Origin: Tannerellaceae bacterium | GTDB taxonomy: Bacteria > Bacteroidota > Bacteroidia > Bacteroidales > Tannerellaceae | Assembly (NCBI GenBank): GCA_031279915.1 | Contig: JAITHO010000113.1 | Coordinates: forward strand, 1-7,206 | Reading direction: 5' to 3' | DNA length: 7,206 nt | Notes under the pieces: model-generated | What the model saw: only the letters and a program-made list of their open reading frames with translations | Database searches by the model: none | Told to the model about the DNA's origin: nothing | Part shown: piece after piece, positions 1 to 5,680 of the stretch | Numbering within the stretch: position 1 is the first letter of the stretch | How the letters are laid out: every line of letters starts with the position of its first letter | Made by a program: the position numbers and the translations under genes

Positions 1-1637
1 CCTTCCTCCGTATCGAGCGACAGAGACCGACGCGACAGGCTGCGCGATAGATCTTCCCTGTTCGGAACCAGCAACGCTACCGTATAAGGCGACTGATTAT
101 TATACAGCAGAAGTTGACTGATAGACGACGACTGCTCCATCAACGCTTCCTCTATTCCTTCGGGGCTGTACTTCTCGCCGTCGCTGCTTATCAACAAGCT
201 CTTGAATCGACCCAAAACATATAGCAATCCGTCGTGCATATAGCCCATGTCGCCCGTATAAAGCCAGCCGTTGCGAACGGTATCGGCCGTCGACGCCGGA
301 TTCTTCCAATAGCCGGCCATCACGTTCTCGCCCTTCACAACTATCTCGCCCCTTTCGCCCTCCGGCAAGGTATGGCCTTCGGAATCGCAAATCTTGAGGT
401 CGAGAGGCTTGACTAACTCGCCGCTGCTTCCGAAGCGATGCCTACGGGTGCCGTTGGTTGAAATCACCGGCGTTGCCTCGCTCAACCCATAGCCTTGGTA
501 CATGGGGATTCCGATTGAGTAGAAAAACTTCTGCAGATCCTTATCTAAAAGGGCGCCGCCGCCAACGAAGAACTTCAGCTTGCCCCCAAATTGCTGCCTA
601 ACCTTGCTCATCACCACCTTGTCGAGCAGCCAATGGAGCGGGCCGAAAAGCATCCGCCAGCCGCGCCCCTTCTCGTCGCTGCTATCGCCGCAATAGGCCT
701 CCGAAGCGCGGATGGCAAGATTGAACAGTCGCTCCGTAAGGCGACCCTTGGCATGAACGCCCTGGATGATATTCTTGCGGAAATTCTTTGCCAGAGCCGG
801 AACGCTTAGGATGAGCGTGGGACGTATCTCGCGAATATTTACCGGAATGTTTCGCAAAGTCTCCATGCTGCTGCGGCCAACCTGCACGGTCGCCACCGAA
901 GCGCCTTTCGACATAAATATGTAGAAACCCACAACGTGGGCAAAGCAATGGTCGAGCGGCAGGATGATAAGCGTGCGCCACGTGTAGTCGATGTCCATCG
1001 TTGTGTGCGCCTGCTCCACGTTGGCGGTATAGTTACGGTGCGTTAGGATCACCCCTTTGGGGTCTGCCGTCGTGCCCGACGTATAAGTAATCGTTGCATA
1101 ATCATCGTTCTGCAAAGAGCGACCAACGGCCAGGAAGTCATCCAGCGAATGATTGGCCAGAAAATCGTCGCCGAGATGCCTCACAGTCTCCATAAGCGTC
1201 TCGCCGTTGCGGAGGCCGTCGGCAGGCTCGTCCATCACAATCACCTGCTTCACGGCAGGCAATCGGTTGATGATGGCGCGTATCTTTTTAAGCTGTTGGG
1301 CCGACGTCATGATGAAGCTCACTTCGGCATGCGTGAGCCGAAAAAGCAGGTCGTTCGTTTCCTCAAGCTTAATCGAAAGAGGCACATTGACGGCGCCGGC
1401 ATAAAACATCGCCAGCTCGCCAATAATCCAATCGTTGCGACCCTCGCTCAGCAATGCCATCTTATCGCCGCGAGCCACGCCCAGCGCCATCAGCCCTGCT
1501 CCAAGCCGATACACTTCCCGTCGGACGTCGGCATAGCTGGTCGGCACAAAACGGTCTTTCTTCTTCTCCAACAAAAAAGTATTGACTGGATACGTCTCAA
1601 CAGCCTCTTCAAACAAGTCGATTATTGTCTTCTTCAT
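1..1637 (-). CDS. Long-chain acyl-CoA synthetase (AMP-forming), C-terminus outside window
   Basis: This ANL-superfamily adenylate-forming ligase activates a fatty acid with ATP and joins it to CoA through an acyl-AMP intermediate. The frame is open from ATG at 1637 (MKKTIIDLFEEAVETYP) down to the window edge, giving 545 codons with no stop seen. The phosphate-binding motif YTSGTTADPKG is at residues 185-195. The adenine-side motif GYGLSE is at 382-387, and the ribose-binding YTGD ends at Asp463. The hinge region GRFKSLLISSDGEKYSP follows, with its Lys at 489. These residues and the order of motifs match the long-chain (FadD15-like) group. Family members usually run to about 600 residues or more, so the last 50-100 residues, including the catalytic C-terminal lysine, are off the left edge. 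The gene is divergent from the operon at 2329. No Shine-Dalgarno sequence and no convincing TAnnTTTG box lie upstream. Acyl chain preference cannot be read from sequence. Confidence 0.93.
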   Translation of the reverse strand, partial: MKKTIIDLFEEAVETYPVNTFLLEKKKDRFVPTSYADVRREVYRLGAGLMALGVARGDKMALLSEGRNDWIIGELAMFYAGAVNVPLSIKLEETNDLLFRLTHAEVSFIMTSAQQLKKIRAIINRLPAVKQVIVMDEPADGLRNGETLMETVRHLGDDFLANHSLDDFLAVGRSLQNDDYATITYTSGTTADPKGVILTHRNYTANVEQAHTTMDIDYTWRTLIILPLDHCFAHVVGFYIFMSKGASVATVQVGRSSMETLRNIPVNIREIRPTLILSVPALAKNFRKNIIQGVHAKGRLTERLFNLAIRASEAYCGDSSDEKGRGWRMLFGPLHWLLDKVVMSKVRQQFGGKLKFFVGGGALLDKDLQKFFYSIGIPMYQGYGLSEATPVISTNGTRRHRFGSSGELVKPLDLKICDSEGHTLPEGERGEIVVKGENVMAGYWKNPASTADTVRNGWLYTGDMGYMHDGLLYVLGRFKSLLISSDGEKYSPEGIEEALMEQSSSISQLLLYNNQSPYTVALLVPNREDLSRSLSRRSLSLDTEE

Positions 1638-1703
1638 GATATGATTTTATAGAATATTATTTGGTAATACATTTTATTAATATTAGTCTTAAGGAGATTT
1701 TCG

Positions 1704-1740
1704 GCGGCCCCATCGCATCAGCGCGAAAGCTCAGGGCCGC
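1704..1740. other. GC-rich inverted repeat (7-bp perfect stem) in acyl-CoA synthetase leader
   Basis: GCGGCCC at 1704-1710 is perfectly complementary to GGGCCGC at 1734-1740, with a 23-nt loop. The loop contains a small nested dyad, AGC-GCGAAA-GCT. It lies 67-103 bp upstream of the acyl-CoA synthetase start, so it may fold in that gene's 5' leader on the minus strand. Neither side is followed by a T-run, so an intrinsic terminator is unlikely. A role in RNA structure or protein binding is inference only. Confidence 0.4.
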
Positions 1741-1798
1741 AAGATAGGCATAAAAATGATGCTGCAATGCCCTCCCAAATTCTGATTTTAGCCTTCGC

Positions 1799-2003
1799 AT
1801 TAAAGCTTTTTAATGAATCTATTTTTCGCAAGCTTTCGGCATGACACTTTTTAACGAATCAATTTTTCGCAAGCTTTCGGCATGACACTTTTTAACGGAT
1901 CATTTTTTCGCAAACTTTCGTTATGACACTTTTTAACGGATCAATTGTTCGCAAGCTTTCGGCATGACACTTTTTAACGGATCAATTTTTCGCAAGCTTT
2001 CGC
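1799..2003. repeat. Sub-block A: five closely related 41-bp units
   Basis: Units 2-5 (1840, 1881, 1922, 1963) begin CATGACACTTTTTAAC or TATGACACTTTTTAAC and end in a T-run followed by CGCAAGCTTTCG. Compared by eye, units 3, 4 and 5 differ from unit 2 at 4, 3 and 2 of 41 positions, and unit 1 differs at 7. Each unit carries a 12-bp near-palindrome CGCAAGCTTTCG (10 of 12 positions symmetric; CGCAAACTTTCG in unit 3) at 1827, 1868, 1909, 1950 and 1991. Confidence 0.88.
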
Positions 2004-2167
2004 AAGGCTGAGTTGGGCTGAAGCGATTTTCCGCAGGCCGTCGTCATTGTGAGTAGGGTTGGATAGTTTTTTTGCAGATTATCGCAATAGTAAGTTGGGT
2101 TGGATGTTTTTTTCGCAGGCTTTTGCAAGAGTAAGTTGGGCTGGATGGTTTTTCCGCAGGCTATCTA
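1799..2167. repeat. Tandem array of nine 41-bp units, degraded at both ends
   Basis: Nine consecutive 41-bp units start at 1799, 1840, 1881, 1922, 1963, 2004, 2045, 2086 and 2127 with no insertions or deletions between them. A landmark GGAT/GAAT-like tetramer recurs at 1815, 1856, 1897, 1938, 1979, 2020 (diverged), 2061, 2102 and 2143, then once more at 2184, always 41 apart. A T-rich run followed by CGCA(A/G)GC comes after each landmark. A degraded half-unit may precede the array near 1776-1798. Because 41 is not a multiple of 3 the units do not encode a repeated peptide. The array lies between divergent genes, so it is non-coding and beside both promoters. Units abut directly, which excludes a CRISPR. 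I do not recognise the repeat family. Confidence 0.9.
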
Positions 2168-2190
2168 AAGCCTTGAACGAGTTGGATTAA
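2004..2190. repeat. Sub-block B: four diverged units plus a partial one, same 41-bp register
   Basis: Units at 2004, 2045, 2086 and 2127 share AGTTGGG(C/T)TGGAT-like cores followed by a T-run and CGCAGGC. A final partial copy keeps only GTTGGAT at 2181-2187. Ungapped alignment of the unit at 2086 with the A unit at 1963 gives about 25 of 41 identities, concentrated in the right half (about 20 of 25). The B block is therefore an older or separately homogenised part of the same array. The HindIII-like dyad of the A units is lost here. Confidence 0.75.
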
Positions 2191-2194
2191 AAGC

Positions 2195-2246
2195 AAGGAG
2201 GGGAAAGATGAAATGGTTTATGCTCAGGGAATGTAGATGGCGATGA
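2195..2246 (+). CDS. Possible 12-residue leader peptide with strong Shine-Dalgarno sequence
   Basis: AAGGAGG at 2195-2201 lies 6 nt before an ATG at 2208, which opens a 12-codon ORF ending in TGA at 2244-2246 (MKWFMLRECRWR). The peptide has two Trp and three Arg. None of the five long genes with a visible start on the plus strand has a comparable Shine-Dalgarno sequence, which is usual for Bacteroidota. The ORF ends 82 bp before the nucleotidyltransferase start but lies upstream of the best promoter candidate at 2291, so it would need its own promoter. This may be chance in a purine-rich stretch, and no family is recognised. Confidence 0.15.
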
Positions 2247-2249
2247 TGA

Positions 2250-2274
2250 TGCGCCAAGATGGGGCGGAGGCGCA
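2250..2274. other. Inverted repeat (6-bp stem) upstream of operon promoter
   Basis: TGCGCC at 2250-2255 pairs with GGCGCA at 2269-2274 around a 13-nt loop. A competing shorter pairing of CGCC (2252-2255) with GGCG (2263-2266) is also possible. It is followed by an A/T-rich stretch but not a T-run, so it is a weak terminator candidate at best. It overlaps where a -33 element for the box at 2291 would lie. Confidence 0.25.
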
Positions 2275-2290
2275 AAATTATTATTGTTCT

Positions 2291-2298
2291 TATCTTTG
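2291..2298 (+). promoter_or_regulatory. Probable -7 promoter element (TATCTTTG) for the five-gene operon
   Basis: TATCTTTG matches the Bacteroidota primary-sigma -7 consensus TAnnTTTG exactly. Transcription would begin roughly 5-8 bp downstream, leaving a leader of about 20-25 nt before the ATG at 2329. No TTTG or TTG -33 element is seen at the expected spacing (around 2267-2273 the sequence is GC-rich), so the promoter is probably weak or activator-dependent, or the match is accidental. Confidence 0.45.
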
Positions 2299-2328
2299 CC
2301 TCACTTAAAAATTAAACATGTATAACAG

Positions 2329-3240
2329 ATGAAGAAGCCGACTTTATTTATTTTGGCTGCCGGAATGGGCAGTCGCTACGGAGGCCTCAAACAGCTCGAC
2401 GGGCTGGGGCCTAACAAGGAAACTATCATGGATTATTCTATTTACGACGCTCTCAGGGCTGGCTTTGGGAAGCTTGTTTTCGTTATCCGCAAGTATTTTG
2501 AGGATGATTTCAGGCGGCTGATAGTGGCCAAGTATGAGGATCATGTTCCGGTAGAAATTGTTTTTCAGGAGCTCGATAAGCTGCCCGAAGGCTTCACTGT
2601 TCCGGAAGGAAGGGAGAAACCCTGGGGAACGAATCACGCGGTGATGATGGGGCAGGAGGCGATTGGCGAACCTTTTGCGGCTATTAATGCCGACGATTTT
2701 TACGGTCGATACAGCTTCGAAACTCTCTGCGCTTTCCTCAAAGGGGTGGGGGAGGATGGCTCCCAAAATAATTATGCCATGGTGGGATACCGCATCGGAA
2801 ATACGCTTAGCGAGAGCGGATCGGTGGCCCGCGGTATCTGCCAAACGGATGCCGAGGGCTATCTGACCGGAGTGGTGGAACGAACCGACGTGAGGCGAAC
2901 CAACGAGGGCATAATCTTTACCGATGAAATGGGCGCGACGGTGACTATTGGCGAATATACTCCGGTATCAATGAATATGTGGGGATTCACGCCTGACTAT
3001 TTCGACCATTCGGCGGCCTACTTCCCACGCTTCCTGCAAGCCAATGCGGGGAATCTGAAGAGCGAGTTTTTCATCCCTCTTATGGTAAACGAACTGATCA
3101 CAAACGGCAAGGCCAAGGTGAAGGTGCTCGACACCAGCTCGCGATGGTTCGGCATAACTTATGCTGCCGACCGGCCTGCTGTGGTGGCAAAGATCCAGGC
3201 TCTCGTTGAGGCCGGCGAATATCCCGAACAACTATTTTAA
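2329..3240 (+). CDS. Sugar-phosphate nucleotidyltransferase-like protein
   Basis: This 303-residue protein of the NTP_transferase (GT-A-like Rossmann) family would transfer a nucleotidyl group from an NTP to a sugar-1-phosphate in the cytoplasm. The nucleotide-binding signature LAAGMGSRYGGLKQ is at residues 9-22, with the catalytic-type Arg16 and Lys21. A second substrate-site motif, KPWGTNHAV, is at 97-105. The metal-binding NADD motif is at 120-123 (Asp122 and Asp123). The fold signature is complete, but I cannot tell which NTP or sugar is used. It resembles glucose-1-phosphate uridylyltransferases in motifs but has the diverged RYGGLKQ form and no recognised biosynthetic cluster nearby. 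The start follows an A/T-rich leader without a Shine-Dalgarno sequence. It is the first gene of the operon, and the next gene begins 19 bp after its stop. A role in envelope polysaccharide or muropeptide-sugar activation is inference. Confidence 0.85.
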   Translation: MKKPTLFILAAGMGSRYGGLKQLDGLGPNKETIMDYSIYDALRAGFGKLVFVIRKYFEDDFRRLIVAKYEDHVPVEIVFQELDKLPEGFTVPEGREKPWGTNHAVMMGQEAIGEPFAAINADDFYGRYSFETLCAFLKGVGEDGSQNNYAMVGYRIGNTLSESGSVARGICQTDAEGYLTGVVERTDVRRTNEGIIFTDEMGATVTIGEYTPVSMNMWGFTPDYFDHSAAYFPRFLQANAGNLKSEFFIPLMVNELITNGKAKVKVLDTSSRWFGITYAADRPAVVAKIQALVEAGEYPEQLF

Positions 3241-3259
3241 TCTTTTAAATATCTATTTT

Positions 3260-3931
3260 ATGAAACATCCGAAGACTCTCATCGCAGCCATGCTGCTATC
3301 TTTTTTGTGCCTTACTTCATGCGCGCAAGGCAACGAGCCCATCGTGGAGCTCAATACTAATATGGGGAAAATCAGGCTCCAGCTTTTCAACGAAACGCCG
3401 CAGCATCGCGACAACTTCCTGAAGCTCGTTGCCGAAGGTCGATACGACGGGCTGCTGTTTCACCGCGTCATTAAGCAATTCATGATTCAGGCGGGCGACG
3501 TAAATTCGAAGGATGCTCCGCCCGACGTGCAACTGGGCAGCGGCGATTTGGGCTATACGGTTCCGGCCGAATTTGTTTACCCCAAATATTTCCATCGCCG
3601 CGGAATGCTGTGCGCCGCTCGACAGGGCGACGATACGAATCCCGCAAGGGCATCATCGGCTTCGCAATTTTACATTGTGACGGGGAAATACTACACTGAA
3701 TCGGATCTGCAAAAGATGCAGGTTCAGATGGGCCGATCCTTCACACCGGAGCAAATCCAGGCCTACATGCTCGAAGGAGGAGCTCCGCATCTCGACGGGG
3801 CGTACACCGTATTCGGCAAGGTTATAAAAGGGATGAATGTGGTGGAGAAGATAGAAATGACGCCCACGGGAGCCGGCGATCGTCCGGTAAGTAACGTGGT
3901 GATTAAATCAGCGAAAATCATTCGCAAGTAA
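3260..3931 (+). CDS. Cyclophilin-type peptidyl-prolyl cis-trans isomerase, lipoprotein
   Basis: This 223-residue enzyme catalyses proline isomerisation during protein folding in the cell envelope. The N-terminus is a lipoprotein signal: Lys-containing n-region, hydrophobic stretch, and lipobox LTSC with the lipidated Cys at 21. This fixes the start at 3260; an in-frame ATG at 3161 would bury the signal and overlap the previous gene. The cyclophilin fold follows: VELNTNMGKIRLQLF, then FHR (Arg69), QFMIQAGD (Phe74, Gln77), SASQFYIV (Gln136, Phe137) and HLDGAYTVFGKV. Arg69 and Gln77 have the same spacing as Arg55 and Gln63 of human CypA. The CypA Trp121 position is His177, and about 31 extra residues lie between SQFYIV and HLDG. 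No acidic surface-export signal follows the Cys, so a periplasm-facing membrane anchor is most likely. It lies in the operon with a 10-bp gap to miaA. Confidence 0.94.
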   Translation: MKHPKTLIAAMLLSFLCLTSCAQGNEPIVELNTNMGKIRLQLFNETPQHRDNFLKLVAEGRYDGLLFHRVIKQFMIQAGDVNSKDAPPDVQLGSGDLGYTVPAEFVYPKYFHRRGMLCAARQGDDTNPARASSASQFYIVTGKYYTESDLQKMQVQMGRSFTPEQIQAYMLEGGAPHLDGAYTVFGKVIKGMNVVEKIEMTPTGAGDRPVSNVVIKSAKIIRK

Positions 3932-3941
3932 GCAGTTTGTC

Positions 3942-4862
3942 ATGAGCGAATACCGTTTGGTCACAATCCTTGGCCCTACTGCATCGGGCAAAACGGCCTT
4001 CGCCGCAGCGCTAGCCAAACGCTTGGGCTCGGAAGTGATCAGCGGCGATTCGCGGCAAGTGTACCGGCGGATGGATATCGGTACGGGTAAGGATTTGCGG
4101 GAATATACGGTCGATGGCCATCCCGTTCCGTTCCACCTGATCGATATATGCGATCCGGGCGAGAAGTACAACATTTATCGGTTTCAGAACGACTTCCATA
4201 GCGTGTTCGCCGAGCTATGCCGAAGGGAGAAGCTTCCGATTCTTTGCGGAGGGTCGGGATTGTACATCGAATCGGTTCTGCGAGGATACGAGCTGCCCGA
4301 CGTGCCTCCCAATCCTGCTCTCCGCGAGCGATTGAAGGACAAGAGCATCGGCGAGCTCGCATCCATGCTGTCCGCAGCCAAGGCGCTGCATAATACGACC
4401 GACCTCGATTCGCCGCAGCGCGTTATCCGAGCGATAGAGATCGAAGAGTTTCGCCGCATGCAGCATTGCAATCACAGCAATTTCCCGTCGATCCCCAGCC
4501 TCAATATCGGCCTGCTCATCAATCGCGAACAGAGATGGGAACGCATCGGACGGCGGCTGCGCGAAAGATTCGAACTTGGGATGGTCAACGAAATCCGTAG
4601 CCTGCTTGATTCGGGTCTGAGCGCCGAAGAGATCATGTACTACGGCCTGGAATATAAATTCGTGACCCTCTACGTGACGGGGAAGCTATCGTTCGAAGAG
4701 ATGCTTCCGCTACTTGAAACGAGTATCCGACAGTTTGCCAAGCGGCAGATGACTTGGTTCAGAGGAATGGAACGGCGCGGATGCTTCATCCACTGGATCG
4801 ACGCGCTTATGCCCATCGACGAAAAAATAGACACCGTATTGCAATTACTCAAACAAACTTGA
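3942..4862 (+). CDS. miaA: tRNA dimethylallyltransferase
   Basis: MiaA transfers a dimethylallyl group from DMAPP to N6 of A37 in tRNAs that read UNN codons. The 306-residue protein has the P-loop GPTASGKT at 11-18. SGDSRQVYRRMDIGTGKD at 34-51 contains the catalytic Asp36. GGSGLY is at 103-108, and the C-terminal signature QFAKRQMTWFRGMERRG is present. The GTGKD and YYGLEYKF variants mark the second MiaA type that, from memory, Bacteroidales carry beside a canonical copy (their MiaA1/MiaA2 pair). A paralogue elsewhere in this genome is therefore expected, not shown. Ser105 replaces the Thr usual in GGTxLY, a conservative change at a phosphate-contacting position. The start is 10 bp after the isomerase stop without a Shine-Dalgarno sequence, and the stop is 1 bp before kdsA, which suggests translational coupling. 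Confidence 0.96.
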   Translation: MSEYRLVTILGPTASGKTAFAAALAKRLGSEVISGDSRQVYRRMDIGTGKDLREYTVDGHPVPFHLIDICDPGEKYNIYRFQNDFHSVFAELCRREKLPILCGGSGLYIESVLRGYELPDVPPNPALRERLKDKSIGELASMLSAAKALHNTTDLDSPQRVIRAIEIEEFRRMQHCNHSNFPSIPSLNIGLLINREQRWERIGRRLRERFELGMVNEIRSLLDSGLSAEEIMYYGLEYKFVTLYVTGKLSFEEMLPLLETSIRQFAKRQMTWFRGMERRGCFIHWIDALMPIDEKIDTVLQLLKQT

Positions 4863-4863
4863 T

Positions 4864-5670
4864 ATGAACATAGAATCTCTTACCGGAAGCCGAAACTTCT
4901 TCCTGATCGCAGGCCCATGCGTTATCGAGGGCGAACAAATGGCAATGCAGATAGCCGAACACATCGCCGAGATAGCTTCCCGCCTCGACATTCCCTACGT
5001 CTTCAAAGGATCGTACCGCAAAGCCAATCGATCGCGCAACGATTCGTTCCGTGGAATAGGCGACGAGAAAGCTCTGGGCATACTTCGCAAGGTGGGCGAT
5101 GCATTCAACATCCCAACCATAACCGACATACATGAAGCCGGCGAAGCCGAGATCGCTGCGGCTTACGTCGACGCTCTGCAAATCCCAGCCTTCCTGTGCC
5201 GACAGACCGAACTGCTGATTGCCGCCGCGCATACCGGAAAGATTGTCAACATCAAGAAAGGACAATTCCTGTCGCCAGCAGCAATGAAATACTCAGCGCA
5301 AAAGGTGTCGGATGCCGGCAACAATAGCATCCTACTGACAGAACGGGGCACGAGCTTTGGATACTCCGACCTTGTGGTCGATTTCCGCAGCATCCCGATC
5401 ATGAAGGAGACGGGCCATCCCGTAGTCATAGACGCCACCCATTCCCTGCAGCAACCTAACTCTGCCGACGGACGAACGGGAGGGCTCCCGAACCTGATCG
5501 AAACAATCGCAAGAGCAGCCATAGCAGTTGGAGCCGACGGACTCTTCATCGAAACTCATCCCGATCCTGATGCAGCAAAGTCAGACGGCGCAAATATGCT
5601 GCCTCTGCAATTGCTAGAGACGCTGCTAAGAAAGTTGGTGAGGATAAGGGGGGCGGTACGTAACGATTAA
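4864..5670 (+). CDS. kdsA: 3-deoxy-8-phosphooctulonate synthase (Kdo-8-phosphate synthase), metal-dependent type
   Basis: KdsA condenses phosphoenolpyruvate with arabinose-5-phosphate to form Kdo-8-phosphate, an early committed step of Kdo synthesis for LPS inner core, in the cytoplasm. The 268-residue TIM-barrel enzyme shows IAGPCVIE near the N-terminus, then FKGSYRKANRS, TDIHE, QIPAFLCRQTELL, NIKKGQFLSP, LTERGTSFGY and DATHS. Its metal ligands are visible: Cys19, His193, Glu230 and Asp241. All four lie exactly eight residues after the Aquifex aeolicus ligands as I recall them (Cys11, His185, Glu222, Asp233). The Cys, in place of the Asn found in E. coli, marks the metal-requiring class. Length is normal for the family. 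It starts 1 bp after the miaA stop, so co-translation is likely. No kdsD/kpsF isomerase, kdsB or kdsC gene follows directly in this window. Confidence 0.97.
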   Translation: MNIESLTGSRNFFLIAGPCVIEGEQMAMQIAEHIAEIASRLDIPYVFKGSYRKANRSRNDSFRGIGDEKALGILRKVGDAFNIPTITDIHEAGEAEIAAAYVDALQIPAFLCRQTELLIAAAHTGKIVNIKKGQFLSPAAMKYSAQKVSDAGNNSILLTERGTSFGYSDLVVDFRSIPIMKETGHPVVIDATHSLQQPNSADGRTGGLPNLIETIARAAIAVGADGLFIETHPDPDAAKSDGANMLPLQLLETLLRKLVRIRGAVRND

Positions 5671-5680
5671 GCAACAACTT

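Larger units (their letters stand above)
1638..2328. other. Divergent intergenic region of about 690 bp with tandem array
   Basis: This stretch separates the minus-strand acyl-CoA synthetase from the plus-strand operon, so it must carry upstream signals for both. In order it holds an AT-rich leader (1638-1700), a GC-rich inverted repeat (1704-1740), a 41-bp tandem array (about 1799-2167), a purine-rich Shine-Dalgarno sequence with a 12-codon ORF (2195-2246), a second inverted repeat (2250-2274) and a -7-like box (2291-2298). No conserved protein is visible in it. Confidence 0.85.

Noticed and set aside
1149..1652. Plus-strand open frame of 167 codons antisense to the acyl-CoA synthetase
   Set aside because: The opposite strand carries a continuous, motif-complete ligase frame here. 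The antisense product has no recognisable motif and reflects the codon pattern of the real gene.
1704..1740. Intrinsic terminator
   Set aside because: The stem is GC-rich, but neither strand has a following T-run, and it lies between divergent genes where no transcript needs to end.
1799..2167. CRISPR array
   Set aside because: The 41-bp units abut without unique spacers, and no cas gene is present in the window.
1770..2203. MITE-like element with terminal inverted repeats around the 41-bp array
   Set aside because: The only inverted match I found between the flanks is about 6 bp (CCCTCC near 1770 versus GGAGGG near 2197), and no target-site duplication is visible. That is too little to call.
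2344..2844. Minus-strand open frame of 166 codons inside the nucleotidyltransferase gene
   Set aside because: It is fully covered by the plus-strand gene, whose LAAGMGSRYGG and NADD motifs are intact. No family features are seen in the antisense product.
3161..3259. Longer N-terminus for the cyclophilin gene from ATG 3161
   Set aside because: It would overlap the previous gene by 80 bp and place 33 residues before a clear lipoprotein signal with its own ATG at 3260.
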